Shown: piece by piece, positions 23,655 through 33,894 of the stretch
How positions within the stretch are numbered: position 1 is the stretch's first letter
Layout: every line of letters starts with the position of its first letter
Made by a program: the position numbers and the translations under genes
The notes under the pieces: model-generated
Database searches by the model: none
Seen by the model: the letters and a program-made list of their open reading frames with translations, nothing else
What the model was told of the DNA's origin: nothing
Assembly (NCBI RefSeq): GCF_905171765.1
Contig: NC_053392.1
Span: 411,732,299 to 411,796,298, forward strand
DNA from: Bufo bufo
Taxonomy: Eukaryota; Chordata; Amphibia; Anura; Bufonidae
DNA length: 64,000 bases
Reading direction: 5' to 3'

Positions 23655-24217
23655 CTCCCACTGCTGCCACCTTGCTGACTTCCAGCCATGCTTTCAACAC
23701 ATATAACCGCCGACGTGAACTGAGAATATATTTTTCTTTTTGTACTGAAATAGGCCAGTAAACGCTTTTAGCAGAAATAAATGCAGCAGTGAAGTGCGTA
23801 TATATTTTTCTTTCTGTACTGAAATAGGCCACTAAACCCTTTTGCCACAAATAACTGCACCAGTGAAGTGCGTATATTTTTTTCTTTCTAAATTGAAATG
23901 GGCCACTAAATGCATTTGCCACAGATATAAGCCACTAAAGGCACTAACATAGCACTTGCACCCCAAGAACAAATTGCTGGAATGACAGAGCTGTATAATG
24001 GCTATTTGAATCCCCAAATTATCTTTCCCTGCACTTGTAAATCGCTTTTCTAGCACTGTCCCAAGCGCCTTCTGACGTCTCTCCCTGCACTAAGATGCTG
24101 TGAACTGATTCCTCCCTATCCATTCCCTGTGCTTGTAAATCGCTTTTATGACACTGTTCCTAGCACTTTCAGATATCTCTCCCTGCACTAAGATGCTGTA
24201 AAATGATTCCTCCCTAT
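23655..24217. repeat. hAT-C array and unit change, right of hAT-D
   Basis: To about 23930 the same 70-bp units as at 12185-12745. Then a second unit type (CCCTGCACTTGTAAATCGCTTTT, CTAGCACTGTCC, CTCTCCCTGCACTAAGATGCTG) of about 100-110 bp, present about twice. It continues at 32218 after hAT-E. The last 8 bp (24210-24217, CTCCCTAT) are the left target duplication of hAT-E. Confidence 0.78.
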
Positions 24218-24559
24218 CAGTATTGAGCGAGCATGCTTGGCCGAATACCTGTTAAGCAGCCAATAAACGTGCAGGTAAGTACTGTCATCAAAGTAATGCC
24301 AGTAGCCATGTTGGCTACTGGCATTACAGTGATTGGCTGGCAGTAACGCTATATAGCACCAGATGACGGGGGTTTGGCTCATTATGAGTCAGGGAGAACT
24401 GAGCTTAGGAAGGGACAGATAGTTTCGGAAGTGTGATCGCAATATATTTGATAGAAAAATGTTTCAAGGACTTTTAAGGACTATTGTGTGTGGTGGTAGG
24501 TTGGCAGCAATATAATTTAGCCAGCAATTTTTTTTTTGTTTATTCTTTACAATACTTTT

Positions 24560-25095
24560 TTGATAGAGGGTTTCTGCAATGACTTGTGACATATGTGCTG
24601 CAATACCTTCTGTGTGTCAGTGCCAGATATTGTGAAAAATATTACTGACAACAAATATATATATTTTTACCATAATTTATCCACACTTTGCCTATAAACG
24701 TTGTTTGCAGTGAATTGTCACATCTGCGCTTCAAGCGCGTGTGTGTGTGTCAGGGCCAGATATTGGGAAAAATATTAATGACAACAAATATATATTTTCC
24801 ATAATTTATCCACACTTTGCCTATAAACGTTGTCTGCAGTGAATTGTCACATCTGCGCTGCAAGCGTGTGTGTGTGTGTGTCAGGGCCAGATATTGGGAA
24901 AAATATTACTGACAATAAATATATATTTTCCATAATTTATTCACACTTTGCCTATAAACGGTGTCTGCAGTGAATTGTCATATTTGTGCTGCAAGCACGT
25001 GTGTGTGTGTCAGGGCCAGATATTGGGAAAAATATTACTGACAACAAATATATATTTTCCATAATTTATCCACATTTTTCCTATAAATGGTCCCT
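24560..25095. repeat. About 130-bp tandem repeat, four copies, 5' side of the hAT-E transposase
   Basis: TGAATTGTCACATCTGCGCT recurs at 24711, 24840 and 24971 with a decayed copy at about 24581. Each unit also has a GTGTGTGTGT run, CAGGGCCAGATATTGGGAAA and an AT-rich tail. As in hAT-D, the array lies just upstream of the transposase start. Confidence 0.92.
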
Positions 25096-25115
25096 TATAA
25101 CATATAACATTTATT

Positions 25116-28100
25116 ATGAAGAAGGCGAGCATTAAGGGACGGGGAAGTGGCCGTGATGCTGATGGTGCAAGCAGAGGCCATGGCCCTGGGCGCGGTGAAA
25201 CTGTGCCTGCTGCCAGAGCACAAGAAAAACAATCATCCAAAATACCTAGCTTCATGTCCCAGTTTGCAGGGTGGCACAGGACACCACTCTTGAAGTCAGC
25301 TCAGTGCAAGCAGGTGGTCTGTTGCATTGCAGCAGATAGTACTTCCAGTCGGTTAAGCACCACCCTGTCTTCCACCAAGTCCAGTCTCAGTAGCCAGGAG
25401 TCTGGTCAACACAATCCTCACCCTGATCCTCCTTCCTCCCACCATTTACAGTCTGGCCAAACAAGTGATCCCACACTCGGATATTCCGAGGACCTCTTTG
25501 CATCGCCATTAATTGATTTGGCCCTCTCGCAAAGCACGCTTGAAGAGGGACCTGAGATCTTGTGCCCCGATTCCCAACCTCTTGAGCATCCAGAGTCACA
25601 AGAACATGATGCTAGGGAATGGCAATTAGTGTGAAATGAGGTGGATGATGATGAGACACAGTTTCTGATGACTCAACCGCAATTACTGTCTCAAGAAGTT
25701 GATGAAGAGGATTACAAACAGTTGTCAATCACTGAGGTTGTGGTTAGGTCAACAAATTAGTAGGATAATCAGAGTGAGGAAGTGGAAGAGGAGGTGCTGG
25801 ATGACGAGGTCACTGAATCAACCTGGGAAGGTGGAAACAAGCCTAGCGAGGAGAGCAGTACAGAGGGGGAGGGATCTGCAGCACTGAAACAGGCTGGAAG
25901 AGGCAGTGGGGTGGCAAAAGGTAGAAGGCGGGAACCACCAAACATGCCCGCAAATGTTCCCCGGAGCACCCCCTTGCGTAAATTTCCCTTGCCAAGGGGT
26001 AGGTGTTCAGCAGTATGGCGCTTTTTTGGGGAAAGTGCGGACGACAAAAGAATAGACGTTTGCAACCTTTGACACACCAAAATAAGTTGGGGTCGTGAAC
26101 ACTAGCAACCTCACCACCACCAGCATGATCTGCCACATGGCATCAAAGTACCTTAATAGGTGGGCCGAACGCCTGGGTCCACAATCTGTGTCTGCGGGTC
26201 ACACCACTTCCAATCCCCTGTCCAAGACGCAGGCCCAGATGCCTCCTGCCCTGCACCTGGACCTTTGCAAGCACCATCAGCGACCTCATCCACTTCCCTG
26301 TCCCAGCACAGCATCCAAATGTCATTACCCCAGGCATTTTAACGCAAGCGCAAATACCCAGCCACCCACCCACCCACCCAGCCACAGGCCATAGCACTAA
26401 ATGCGCAGCTTTCCAAATTTCTGGCCCTGGAAATGTTGCCATTTAGTATTGTGGACACTGATGCCTTCCGCAGCCTTATGTCGGTGGCCGTCCCTCCTTA
26501 CGCAGTCCCCAGCCACCACTATTTTTCAAGGTGTGCTGTGCCAGCCTTACACCATCATGTGTCCCTTAACATCACACGTGCCCTGACCAACGCAGTTACT
26601 GGGAAAGTCCACTTAACCACAGACAAGTGCTTTTGGCCAGGGGCGCTACATTTCCCTGACGGCACACTGGGTAAATGTTGTGGAGGCAGGGAGCGACTCA
26701 TACCCTGGGATGGAACAGGTGCTACCGACGCCAAGGATTGCGGGTCCTACTTCCATCAGGGTTTCCGCCAGCACCTACATTAGTGGCTCCAACCCCCACT
26801 TCTCCACTTCCACCACCGAATTATCCGCGTGCAGCACCAGTCAGTCATCAGTCGGTAGCTGGAAGCAGTGTAGCACTGCAGTGGGGAAGCAGCAACAGGC
26901 TGTGCTAAAGCTTATCTTCCTAGGTGACAAACAGCACACTGCCGCAGAACTGTGGCAGGGGATTAGAGACCAGACTGAGCTGTGGCTCTCGCCACTCAAC
27001 CTAGAACCAGGCATGGTTGTGACTGATAATGGCCATAACTTGGTGTCGGCTTTGGAGTTGGGCAACCTTAGACACATCCCATGCCTTGCCCACATATTCA
27101 ACCTTGGTTCAGCGGTTTCTAAAAACCTACCCCAATTTGTCTGAGCTACTGGTGAAGGTGTGCCGCGTGTGTTCACATTTCCGCAAGTCACCGACAGCTT
27201 CATCCGGTCTGTCAACGCTTCAGCAGCGCTTGAAATTGCCAGCTCACCAGCTGTTGTGTGACGTGAGCATGCACTGGAACTCCACGTTCCACATGTTGGC
27301 CAGGCTCTGTGAGCAGCAGAGGACAGTTGTGGAATACCAGCTGCAACATGGTCGTTGCCTTTCCAGTCAGCTTCCGCTATTCACAAGCGAGGAGTGGGCA
27401 TGGATGTCTGACCTCTGTGAGGTTTTAAGAAACTTTGAGGAATCAACACAGATGGTGAGCAGCGATAACGCTATTATCAGCGTCACCATCCCACTTCTGT
27501 GTCTTCTCAAACGCTCGCTGCTCACAATTAAGGACGATGCTGTGCATGGGGAAGAGGTGGAAATGGGGGAAGACATTACACAGGTTGATGATAGCCAGAC
27601 CACCCTCAGTTCGCCTTCTCAGCGCGAATTGTAGGCTGAAGAGGAGAAGGAGGAGCAGGAGACGTTTGCCTCAGCTACATAGGGTAGTACCCCTGGAAGT
27701 TTAATTCCATCTGTTCAGCGTGGGTGGGCAGAAGAGGAGGAAGAGGATGAAGAGATTGGGAGTGATCCTCCTGATGACGACAGCGAAGTCTCGCCTGTTG
27801 GTACTCTGGCACACATGGCTGACTTCATGTTAGGCTGCCTCTCCCGCGACCCGCGCGTTATACGCATTTTAAACAACACGGACTACTGGTTGTTCGCCCT
27901 TCTCGACCCCCGCTACAAAGAGAACTTCTCATCTCTCATTCCTCTGAATGCAATACCAGAAGATCCTTGTTGGAAAATTGCTAAAAAATTTCCATCTGAC
28001 AATGCTGGCGGCAGAGTCCGTACTTCCTTGGCCAACCGAGGAGGGGAGACAAGGGGAACACACACCAGTTCCAACAGAGGCAGGGCAACACTCTCCAAAG

Positions 28101-28198
28101 CCTGGGACAGTTTCATGACACCCCGCCAGCACCCTCACCCTGATATGCGGCCTACTGCCACAAGGAGAGAGAAATTCAGATCCGATGGTATATTCTAA
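25116..28198 (+). pseudogene. hAT transposase (BED zinc finger), diverged copy E
   Basis: Same protein family as copies A, D and F but clearly another lineage. The start at 25116 gives MKKASIKGRGSGRD, matching the basic head of copy D. The BED region (about 25970-26150) keeps VCNL but is broken by a stop and frame changes. LNAQLSKFLALEMLPF, then TGKVHLTTDK (first catalytic Asp region, truncated), LVVTDNGHNLV-like sequence with the second Asp near 27025, CLAHIFNL, then a frame change near 27110. QQRLKLPAHQLLCDVSMHWNST and the acidic insertions follow, then DYWLFALLDPRYKE near 27880. The frame ends at 28198 before the dimerisation domain, which is missing. At least five stops or frameshifts; not functional. 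Confidence 0.88.
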
Positions 28199-28279
28199 CC
28201 CCCAGGCGTTCCCATGGTGACAGGGACGCTTGTCAGGGAGGAGTATGCCGAAGTGGAAAAACTGTACAGATTGAAAAAA

Positions 28280-28538
28280 AAATAGACTAATATATAAAAA
28301 AACGAATATATTCGATATAGTGCTATATATTAGTTTTTTCGAATATTCGTCATTTTTCCCATCTAAAGTCATGATTCCTCCCTGCTTAAGTTGCTTGTGG
28401 GCCAATAACTCAGATGGGAAAAATGATGAATATTCGCTATAACAAATATATGGCACTATATTCGAAATATTCGCGAATTCTCGAAGATGTGATATTCGAG
28501 ATAAAAATTCGCTATTCGAATATTCGCGCTCAACACTA
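28280..28538. mobile_element. AT-rich palindromic fragment with a hAT-like terminus
   Basis: AATATTCG-rich sequence with an inverted repeat (TCGTCATTTTTCCCATCT against AGATGGGAAAAATGATGA). It ends at 28538 in GCGCTCAACACTA, which read inward is TAGTGTTGAGCG, a hAT-type end. A related end is at 55469. The left end is not identified; it replaced the last part of the hAT-E transposase gene. Confidence 0.55.
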
Positions 28539-28623
28539 TTCGTCACATATAATACCCTCGCTTATATGGCCTTCGAATATAATTTTTTACAGTCTCAGCT
28601 CACCAGCAGGCCCTCACATATAA

Positions 28624-29098
28624 GGCTACTTTCACACTCGCGTTTGGGGCGGATCCATTATGGATCTGCACAGATGGATCCGTTCAGATAATACAACCGT
28701 CTGCATCCGTTCAGAATGGATCAGTTTGTATAATCTTTAACATAGCCAAGATGGATCCGTCTTGAACACCATTGAAAGTCAATGGAGGACGGATCCGTTT
28801 TCTATTGTGCCAGATTGTGTCATAGAAAACTGATCCGTCCCCATTGAATTACATTGTGTGTCAGGACGAATCTGTTTGGCTCAGTTTCGTCAGACTGACA
28901 CCAAAACGCTGCAAGCAGCGTTTTGGTGTCCGCCTCCAAAGCGGAATGGAGACTGAACGGAGGCAAACTGATGCATTCAGAGCGGATCCTTTTCCATTCA
29001 GAATGCATTAGGGCAAAACTGATCCGTTTTGGACCGCTTGTGTGAGCCCTGAATGGATCTGGCAAACGGAAAGCCAAAACGCCAGTGTGAAAGTAGCC
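28624..29098. mobile_element. Small DNA element with TAA target duplication, copy 1 (PIF/Harbinger-like)
   Basis: 475 bp bounded by GGCTACTTTCACACT and its complement (AGTGTGAAAGTAGCC), flanked by TAA on both sides. Internally rich in GGATCCGTT motifs, with the palindrome GCTGCAAGCAGC. No coding capacity. The 3-bp TAA duplication fits PIF/Harbinger (inference). Confidence 0.88.
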
Positions 29099-29099
29099 T

Positions 29100-29390
29100 A
29101 ATTTTTTACAGGGTCTGCTCACCAGCAAGCCCTCACATATAATTTTTTACAGGGTCCGCTGACCAGCAGTCCCTCACATGTAATTTTTTAGAGGGTCTGC
29201 TCACCAGCAGGCACTCACATCAGATTTTTTACAGGGTCCGCTCACCAGCAGGCCCTCACATCTAATTCTTTACAGGGTCTGCTCACCAGCAGGCCCTCAC
29301 ATCTAACTTTTTACAGGGTCCACTCACCTGCAGGCCCGCAACTCAAATCTTTTACAAGGTCAGCTCACCTGCAGGGCCGCAACTCAATGT
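29100..29390. repeat. About 42-bp tandem array of hAT-E, first block
   Basis: Units of TTTTTACAGGGTCNGCTCAC, CAGCAGGCCCTCACAT, about seven copies. A single decayed unit precedes the small element at 28575-28620, so that element interrupted the array. Confidence 0.9.
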
Positions 29391-29794
29391 GAATGAGGCC
29401 CTCCTTTATGTGATATACAGGTTGTATCGGAGTGCCTCTTCCTTGTAATTTTTGGCAGCACTTGCACTTTATATACAAGTAAATATAAAGGAAAGAATGT
29501 TTTCAATACATTTTTCCTATAAAATCAATTTTTTACTTTGGTTTTGTGCGTAAAACCTTAATTAGATTGTGGGCCTGGTAATCAGTTTAAGGCCTTTTAA
29601 GCATCATCAGCAGCAGTATGGTGATAAAAATGAGTGGCAAGGTGACATACTGTGGAGATGGCAGCATGAGGAGGTCACATAGTGGCACAATGACTGAGTC
29701 TGGATAAAAGACTAAGGCCACAGATTGTTTAGAAAGATGCAGATTGAAACAATCTGTAGAGCTGTATGACGGTCACCTGCAGATTAATGCAGAC
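29390..29794. repeat. First copy of a long internal duplication of hAT-E
   Basis: Two segments recur further on. 29390-29550 (GGCAGCACTTGCACTTTATA) is repeated at about 31375-31890. 29560-29794 (AAGGCCTTTTAAGCATCATC, TGAGTCTGGATAAAAGACTA) is repeated at 30150-30420. Each second copy is interrupted or offset by later insertions. No coding signal. Confidence 0.8.
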
Positions 29795-30116
29795 CAGGGG
29801 CATAGCTATAGGGGAAGCAGGGGAAGCTGCAGCTTTGGGGCCCTGACCCAGAAGGGGCCCATCCAGGAGGAGGAAGACTAAAGGATTTGGTCAGGGCCCC
29901 CTCAACAGTATTACACAATGAAATTATATACAGTGACAGTATAGACAGTGTATAAAACGGATGGAACAGCTGCCGGCTCTGGTCTGAGAGAGCGATCTTT
30001 ACTAGCCACAGGAATGGGGGCGGCATGAAAGGATGGGGTTGCTAAAAAATTACTGTGGGATGGAGCCCCATTCAAAAATTTGCTGTGGGGCCCAGTAATT
30101 TCTAGCTATGCCACTG
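29795..30116. mobile_element. Small non-autonomous hAT element
   Basis: 322 bp from CAGGGGCATAGCTATA to TAGCTATGCCACTG, an imperfect terminal inverted repeat. Flanks ATGCAGAC and ATGCAGCC match at 7 of 8. No transposase. It is inserted next to the duplicated segment of hAT-E. Confidence 0.85.
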
Positions 30117-30429
30117 ATGCAGCCCACAAAAGCAAGTTGGGTTTATCGATTACAAAACCTTAATTAAATTGTGGGCCTGATTATCAGTTTAAGGCCTTTT
30201 AAGCAGCATCAGCAGCAGCATGGTGATAAAAATGAGTGGCAATGTGACATGGTGTGGAGATGGCAGCATGAGGAGGCCACATAGTGGCACAAGTGGCACA
30301 ATGACAGAGTCTGGATAAAAGACTGAGGCCACAGATTGTTGACAAAGATGCAGGTGGAAACAAATCTGTAGAGCTGTATGACGGTCACCTGGAGATTAAT
30401 GCAGCCATCAAAATCAAGTTGGGTTTGTC

Positions 30430-30755
30430 GGTTCCACCTCAGCTCACCAGCACGCCCGCACCTAAAATCTTTTACTGGGTCAGCTAACCCTACAGGCCCG
30501 CAACTCAAATCTTTTACAGGGTCAGCTCAGCTGCAGGCCCTCAACTGAAATCTTTTACTGTTTCAGCTCACATGCAGGCCCGCGACTCAAATCTTTTACA
30601 GGGTCAGCTCACATGCAGGCCCTCGCATATAATGTTTTACAGGGTCAGCTCACCCGCAGGCACTCGCATATAATGTTTTACAGGGTCAGCTCACCAGCAG
30701 GCCTGCACCTAAAATCTTTTACAGGGTCAGCTCACCTGCAGGCCCACAACTCATG
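30430..30755. repeat. About 42-bp tandem array of hAT-E, second block
   Basis: Eight or so units of TTTTACAGGGTCAGCTCACC, TGCAGGCCCGCAACTCAAAT, the same family as the block at 29100-29390. Confidence 0.9.
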
Positions 30756-30775
30756 CTGCCTTGCTTTAAAGTAGT

Positions 30776-30958
30776 AGCCATAGCTGTTTATCAGGCTCCC
30801 TCTGCGAAATCGAACAATGATTCCCCGTTACCGGTGGTCACCATGTTAGGCGCATAAAAGAACATCGAAAGTTGATAGGGAAGATATCCAAATGGATCGT
30901 GGACGTCACGGGGACGTGCAATCAGGCAGAAGTTATCTAGAGTCAATAAAGCGGCAGC
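30776..30958 (-). pseudogene. 18S rRNA-derived fragment, antisense, copy 1
   Basis: The reverse complement follows the 5' domain of eukaryotic 18S rRNA. Recognisable stretches include ATCAACTTTCGATG, GGTAACGGGGAATCA, GGGAGCCTGA and GACTCTA-GATAAC. Many substitutions (the rRNA motif TTCGATTCCGGAGAGGG reads TTCGATTTCGCAGAGGG here) show that it is no longer a functional rRNA. It lies inside the hAT-E boundaries, directly after the 42-bp array. Confidence 0.88.
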
Positions 30959-31007
30959 TTTAGAACGTTTCCTCATCCAAAATACCGTAGTGACATTCCC
31001 TGTAATT

Positions 31008-31311
31008 TTTTATTACTCATTCCAATAACAGGGCATCTTAAGAGTCCTGTATTGTTATTTATTGTCACTACCTCCACGAGTCGGGAGTGTGTGATTTGCG
31101 CAACACCCGCTTGCCTTCCTTGGAGGTGTTAGCCGTTTCTCAGGCTCCCTATCCAGAATCAAACACTGATTCCCCGTTATCCGTAGTTTACAATGGTTTT
31201 GAGATGACAATTACATCGAAAGTTGATAGGCCAGACATCCAAATGGGTCATCGCCGTCACAGGGACATGCCATCGGCCCCAGGTTAACAAGAGTCACCAA
31301 AGCGGCAACAG
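31008..31311 (-). pseudogene. 18S rRNA-derived fragment, antisense, copy 2
   Basis: A longer fragment of the same 18S region. On the minus strand it begins at GCCGCTTTGGTGACTCTTG and passes CCTATCAACTTTCGATG, GGGAGCCTGAGAAACGGCTA, CCAAGGAAGGCAAGC, ACTCCCGACTCGTGGAGGT, AACAATACAGGACTCTTAAG and TGTTATTGGAATGAGTAA. It covers about 300 nt that are contiguous in 18S rRNA. Copy 1 corresponds to its first half, so the two form a partial direct duplication about 350 bp apart. Both are diverged but co-linear with the rRNA. Confidence 0.92.
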
Positions 31312-31404
31312 GCCACCGCCCATAATGTTTTAGATGGTCACCGGCAGGGCATCAATCATCATTTTTAAAGGGTATGTATGATGCCCTCCTTTATGTGTAA
31401 CTAA

Positions 31405-31756
31405 GAGTACTTTCACACTCGCGTTTGGTGTGGATCCGTCATGGATCTGCACAAACGCATCCGTTCGTTCAGAACGGATCCGTTTGTATTATCTTTAACA
31501 TACCCAAAAACAGATCCGTCTTGAACACCATTGAAAGTCAATGGGGGACGGATCCGTTTTCTATTGTGCCATATTATGTCAGTGAAAACAGATCCGTCCC
31601 CGTTTGGCTCAGTTTCGTCAGACGGACACCAAACAGCTGCAAGCAGCGTTTTGGTGTCCGCCTCCAAAGCGGAATGGAGGCAGAACGGAGGCAAACTGAG
31701 CCAAACTGATGCATTCTGAGCGGATCCTTATCCAAAACGCCAATGTGAAAGTAGCC
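31405..31756. mobile_element. Small DNA element with TAA target duplication, copy 2 (PIF/Harbinger-like)
   Basis: 352 bp, same family as 28624-29098, with the same ends (one terminus mutated to GAGTACTTTCACACTCGC) and TAA on both flanks (31402-31404 and 31757-31759). It sits inside the second copy of the CCCTCCTTTATGTG segment; the uninterrupted first copy is at 29400-29450. Confidence 0.87.
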
Positions 31757-32059
31757 TAAGGATGTACCGGAGTGCTTCTTCCTTATAATTTTTGGCAGCA
31801 CTTGCACTTTATATACAAGTAAATATTCAGGAAAGAATGTTTTCTATCAATTTTTCCTCTAAAATCGAATTTTTCCCCCCTTGGTTTTGGGTGTATTATT
31901 GTCATTATGTAAAAGTGGCGTACTATTTGGACAACATAGTTCCCAGCAGCGACCAGCGAGTCCAAGATGCATCCATACATCCTCCCCATGCTGTTACAGA
32001 ACCATTTTGGTGGTGTTACCAACAATTTCTGACATTTTTTTATGAACCAGGCACCCTCC

Positions 32060-32209
32060 CCTCTTTAGAGCAGGGGGTACCTGGTTTAATGCTCGGGTTC
32101 TCCCATTGACTTCCATTATACCCGGGTGCTCGGTTGAGCACCCTAATATCATGATGTGTTCGGCCCAAGCCCCTGAACCCCCCCGCCCTATGGTGCTCGA
32201 TCAACACTA
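32060..32209. promoter_or_regulatory. Right subterminal and terminal block of hAT-E
   Basis: Ends in GGTGCTCGATCAACACTA. It contains CTCGGGTTCTCCCATTGACTTCCATTATACCCGGGTGCTCGG, in pieces an inverted repeat around a CATTGACTTCCAT core, and GTTCGGCC. This recalls the layout of the GTTCGGG family ends, though the sequence differs. Confidence 0.5.
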
Positions 32210-32217
32210 CTCTCTAT

Positions 32218-32545
32218 CCTTTCCCTGCACTTATAAATCGTTTTTTTCAGTGTTTTTTTTTCTCACTATGAGGTTTTTCCAATTGCTGTCCATAGCGCCC
32301 TCTCATGTCTGTCCCTGCACTCAGAACGCTTGAAAATGTCTGACTCTAAGGTGGCCGCTGTATTTTTAGGGCTGTGACATCACAGGGCTGGCTGGCTGCT
32401 GATTGGCTGCATGCATGGCATTGTGGGTCAGCCCGCCATCCCAGAGTTCCTTGCCCCATGTCCTCACACGTGTATCTGCCAATGGAGCCGCCATTTTAGG
32501 AAAAATTGAGTTACCACGAAGCGCGAGGAAATTCGCTCATCTCTA
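32218..32545. mobile_element. Right end of hAT-C
   Basis: Resumes the CCCTGCACTTATAAATCG array after hAT-E, then unique sequence, then the terminus ATTCGCTCATCTCTA ending at 32545 (read inward, TAGAGATGAGCGAAT). The next 8 bp are CTTTTGAC. The left end and transposase of hAT-C are not in the window. The outer element holds PLE-2, the Tc1 copy, hAT-D and hAT-E. Confidence 0.72.
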
Positions 32546-33270
32546 CTTTTGACCATCCCCAGAAGAAGAAAAAAATGATTTTTTTCCCCAATAGATTTCC
32601 TACTGCTATCTGACAAGCTATGCCAGTTGGCAACCTCAGGTCCCAAGGTGGCAGAAAAGGTGATATAATCAGGTACAGCACTGAATGTATAGAAGCACTT
32701 CGGCAGCCATGTGCTCAGGCCTGGACTACACATTAGCAATAAAGTTCCTAGCATTCATTACTATACAGATTGTCCAGAAAAGATTCCCACCAAACTATAA
32801 AGCTTCTTAATGTAACGTTTGGGGAAAAGGCAAACTGTTTCTGAGCAAACCATATCCTCCACCACCGCCAAGAGCCCTCCTTTACATGATACCAACTCTG
32901 TTCCCAGTATTGACCAGGTTGGTTAACCTATCCATCTATGTTACTCCTAATTCTAAAACCATCAATACAAATGACACCGACATAATAGGACCACTAGAGA
33001 CTAACAATATGATCACTACATTGCCCCTCATAATGACCAACACAACAGATATTGTCCAAGAATCTTCCTTGAACATTTCTACACAATCGGAATCATTCTT
33101 AGCCCTACCTACCAATTTATCTGATAGTCCTTTTTTTTAGGGAAAATCTCACCAAATACCACACCAACTCTCCACATGACTCCTCCTCTGCGACAAACTT
33201 GGTCTGTTTATCAACCCGTTACCCTTTTTTTCACTCCAACAGGGACTCTCTTGAAAACACCTCCCCGAAA
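32546..33270. other. Region without a recognisable gene
   Basis: First sequence outside hAT-C on the right. A plus-strand frame of 84 codons (32886-33140) rich in Thr/Asn/Ser has no recognisable domain. The short stretch near 33225 (FFHSNRDSLENTSP) resembles the N-terminal head of Penelope-like ORFs and may belong to PLE-3. Confidence 0.4.
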
Positions 33271-33274
33271 TCAC

Positions 33275-33419
33275 CGCTGGGTGCTGGTGAACAATGGAGT
33301 GGTGCAGAGCAGTGTTAGATTTTAATTGCAGGGGGGCAGCATTAGATTTTAATTGCTCAGGGGGGCAGAGTTAGATTTTAATTGCTCTGCACCACTCCAT
33401 TGTTCACCAGCACCCAGCG
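33275..33419. repeat. Perfect 37-bp inverted repeat with a three-unit tandem spacer
   Basis: The arm beginning CGCTGGGTGCTGGTGAACAA (33275-33311) is exactly complementary to 33383-33419. The 71-bp spacer holds three copies of about 26 bp with TTAGATTTTAATTGC. An RNA or single strand of this segment would form a strong hairpin. Confidence 0.9.
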
Positions 33420-33894
33420 GTCAGTAGGCCGACGGTGCTTGGATCAGTTCAATAATTCAGCTAGTTTGGGCATTCGCTGCTGGGCACTGAGTCCCTGTTG
33501 CGGTTCCAGTCGCTATACATTCCAGTCTGAGATCAATTGAGACGCTTGTATATAGCAGGTTGATATCCTCATTCTCACACCACTTTATAAGGTTGCTATG
33601 ACAACCATTCTCAGCTGGTAGTGATACCGTGGACGGTGCTACGGCAGTGATCGTCCCTCACAGTGACACCAGTAGGCATCTGCCTACAGGGACACAGGGT
33701 GAGAGATAGTGCACATCTCTCTTCCTCTTTAATTGTCCAGTTAACATTCTCATCAGTGTAGTGGTGCACTGTGCTTTTAACACTTTTCATTTTTTTGGTT
33801 TTGTCTAAGTTCAATTAAAGAGTGCACGTTGCACACACGTAGTATATTATATTTTACATTTATCTCAATAAAAGTGAAGTATTAATTTACACCA

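Larger units (their letters stand above)
24218..32209 (+). mobile_element. hAT-E: a second, diverged BED-finger hAT element of 7992 bp
   Basis: Left terminus CAGTATTGAGCGAGCA; right terminus, read inward, TAGTGTTGATCGAGCA. Flanks CTCCCTAT (24210-24217) and CTCTCTAT (32210-32217) match at 7 of 8. The host sequence on both sides is the same CCCTGCACTT(G/A)TAAATCG array of hAT-C, which supports the boundaries independently. Contents: a 130-bp array, a broken transposase, about 42-bp arrays, three nested small elements and antisense 18S rRNA fragments. Confidence 0.88.

Noticed and set aside
30776..31311. A functional rRNA gene
   Set aside because: Only about 300 nt of the 5' domain, with many substitutions, duplicated and antisense within a transposon.
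32886..33140. 84-codon Thr/Asn-rich frame, possibly a secreted or envelope-like protein
   Set aside because: No signal peptide, cysteine pattern or related sequence recognised; more likely chance or part of the PLE-3 5' region.
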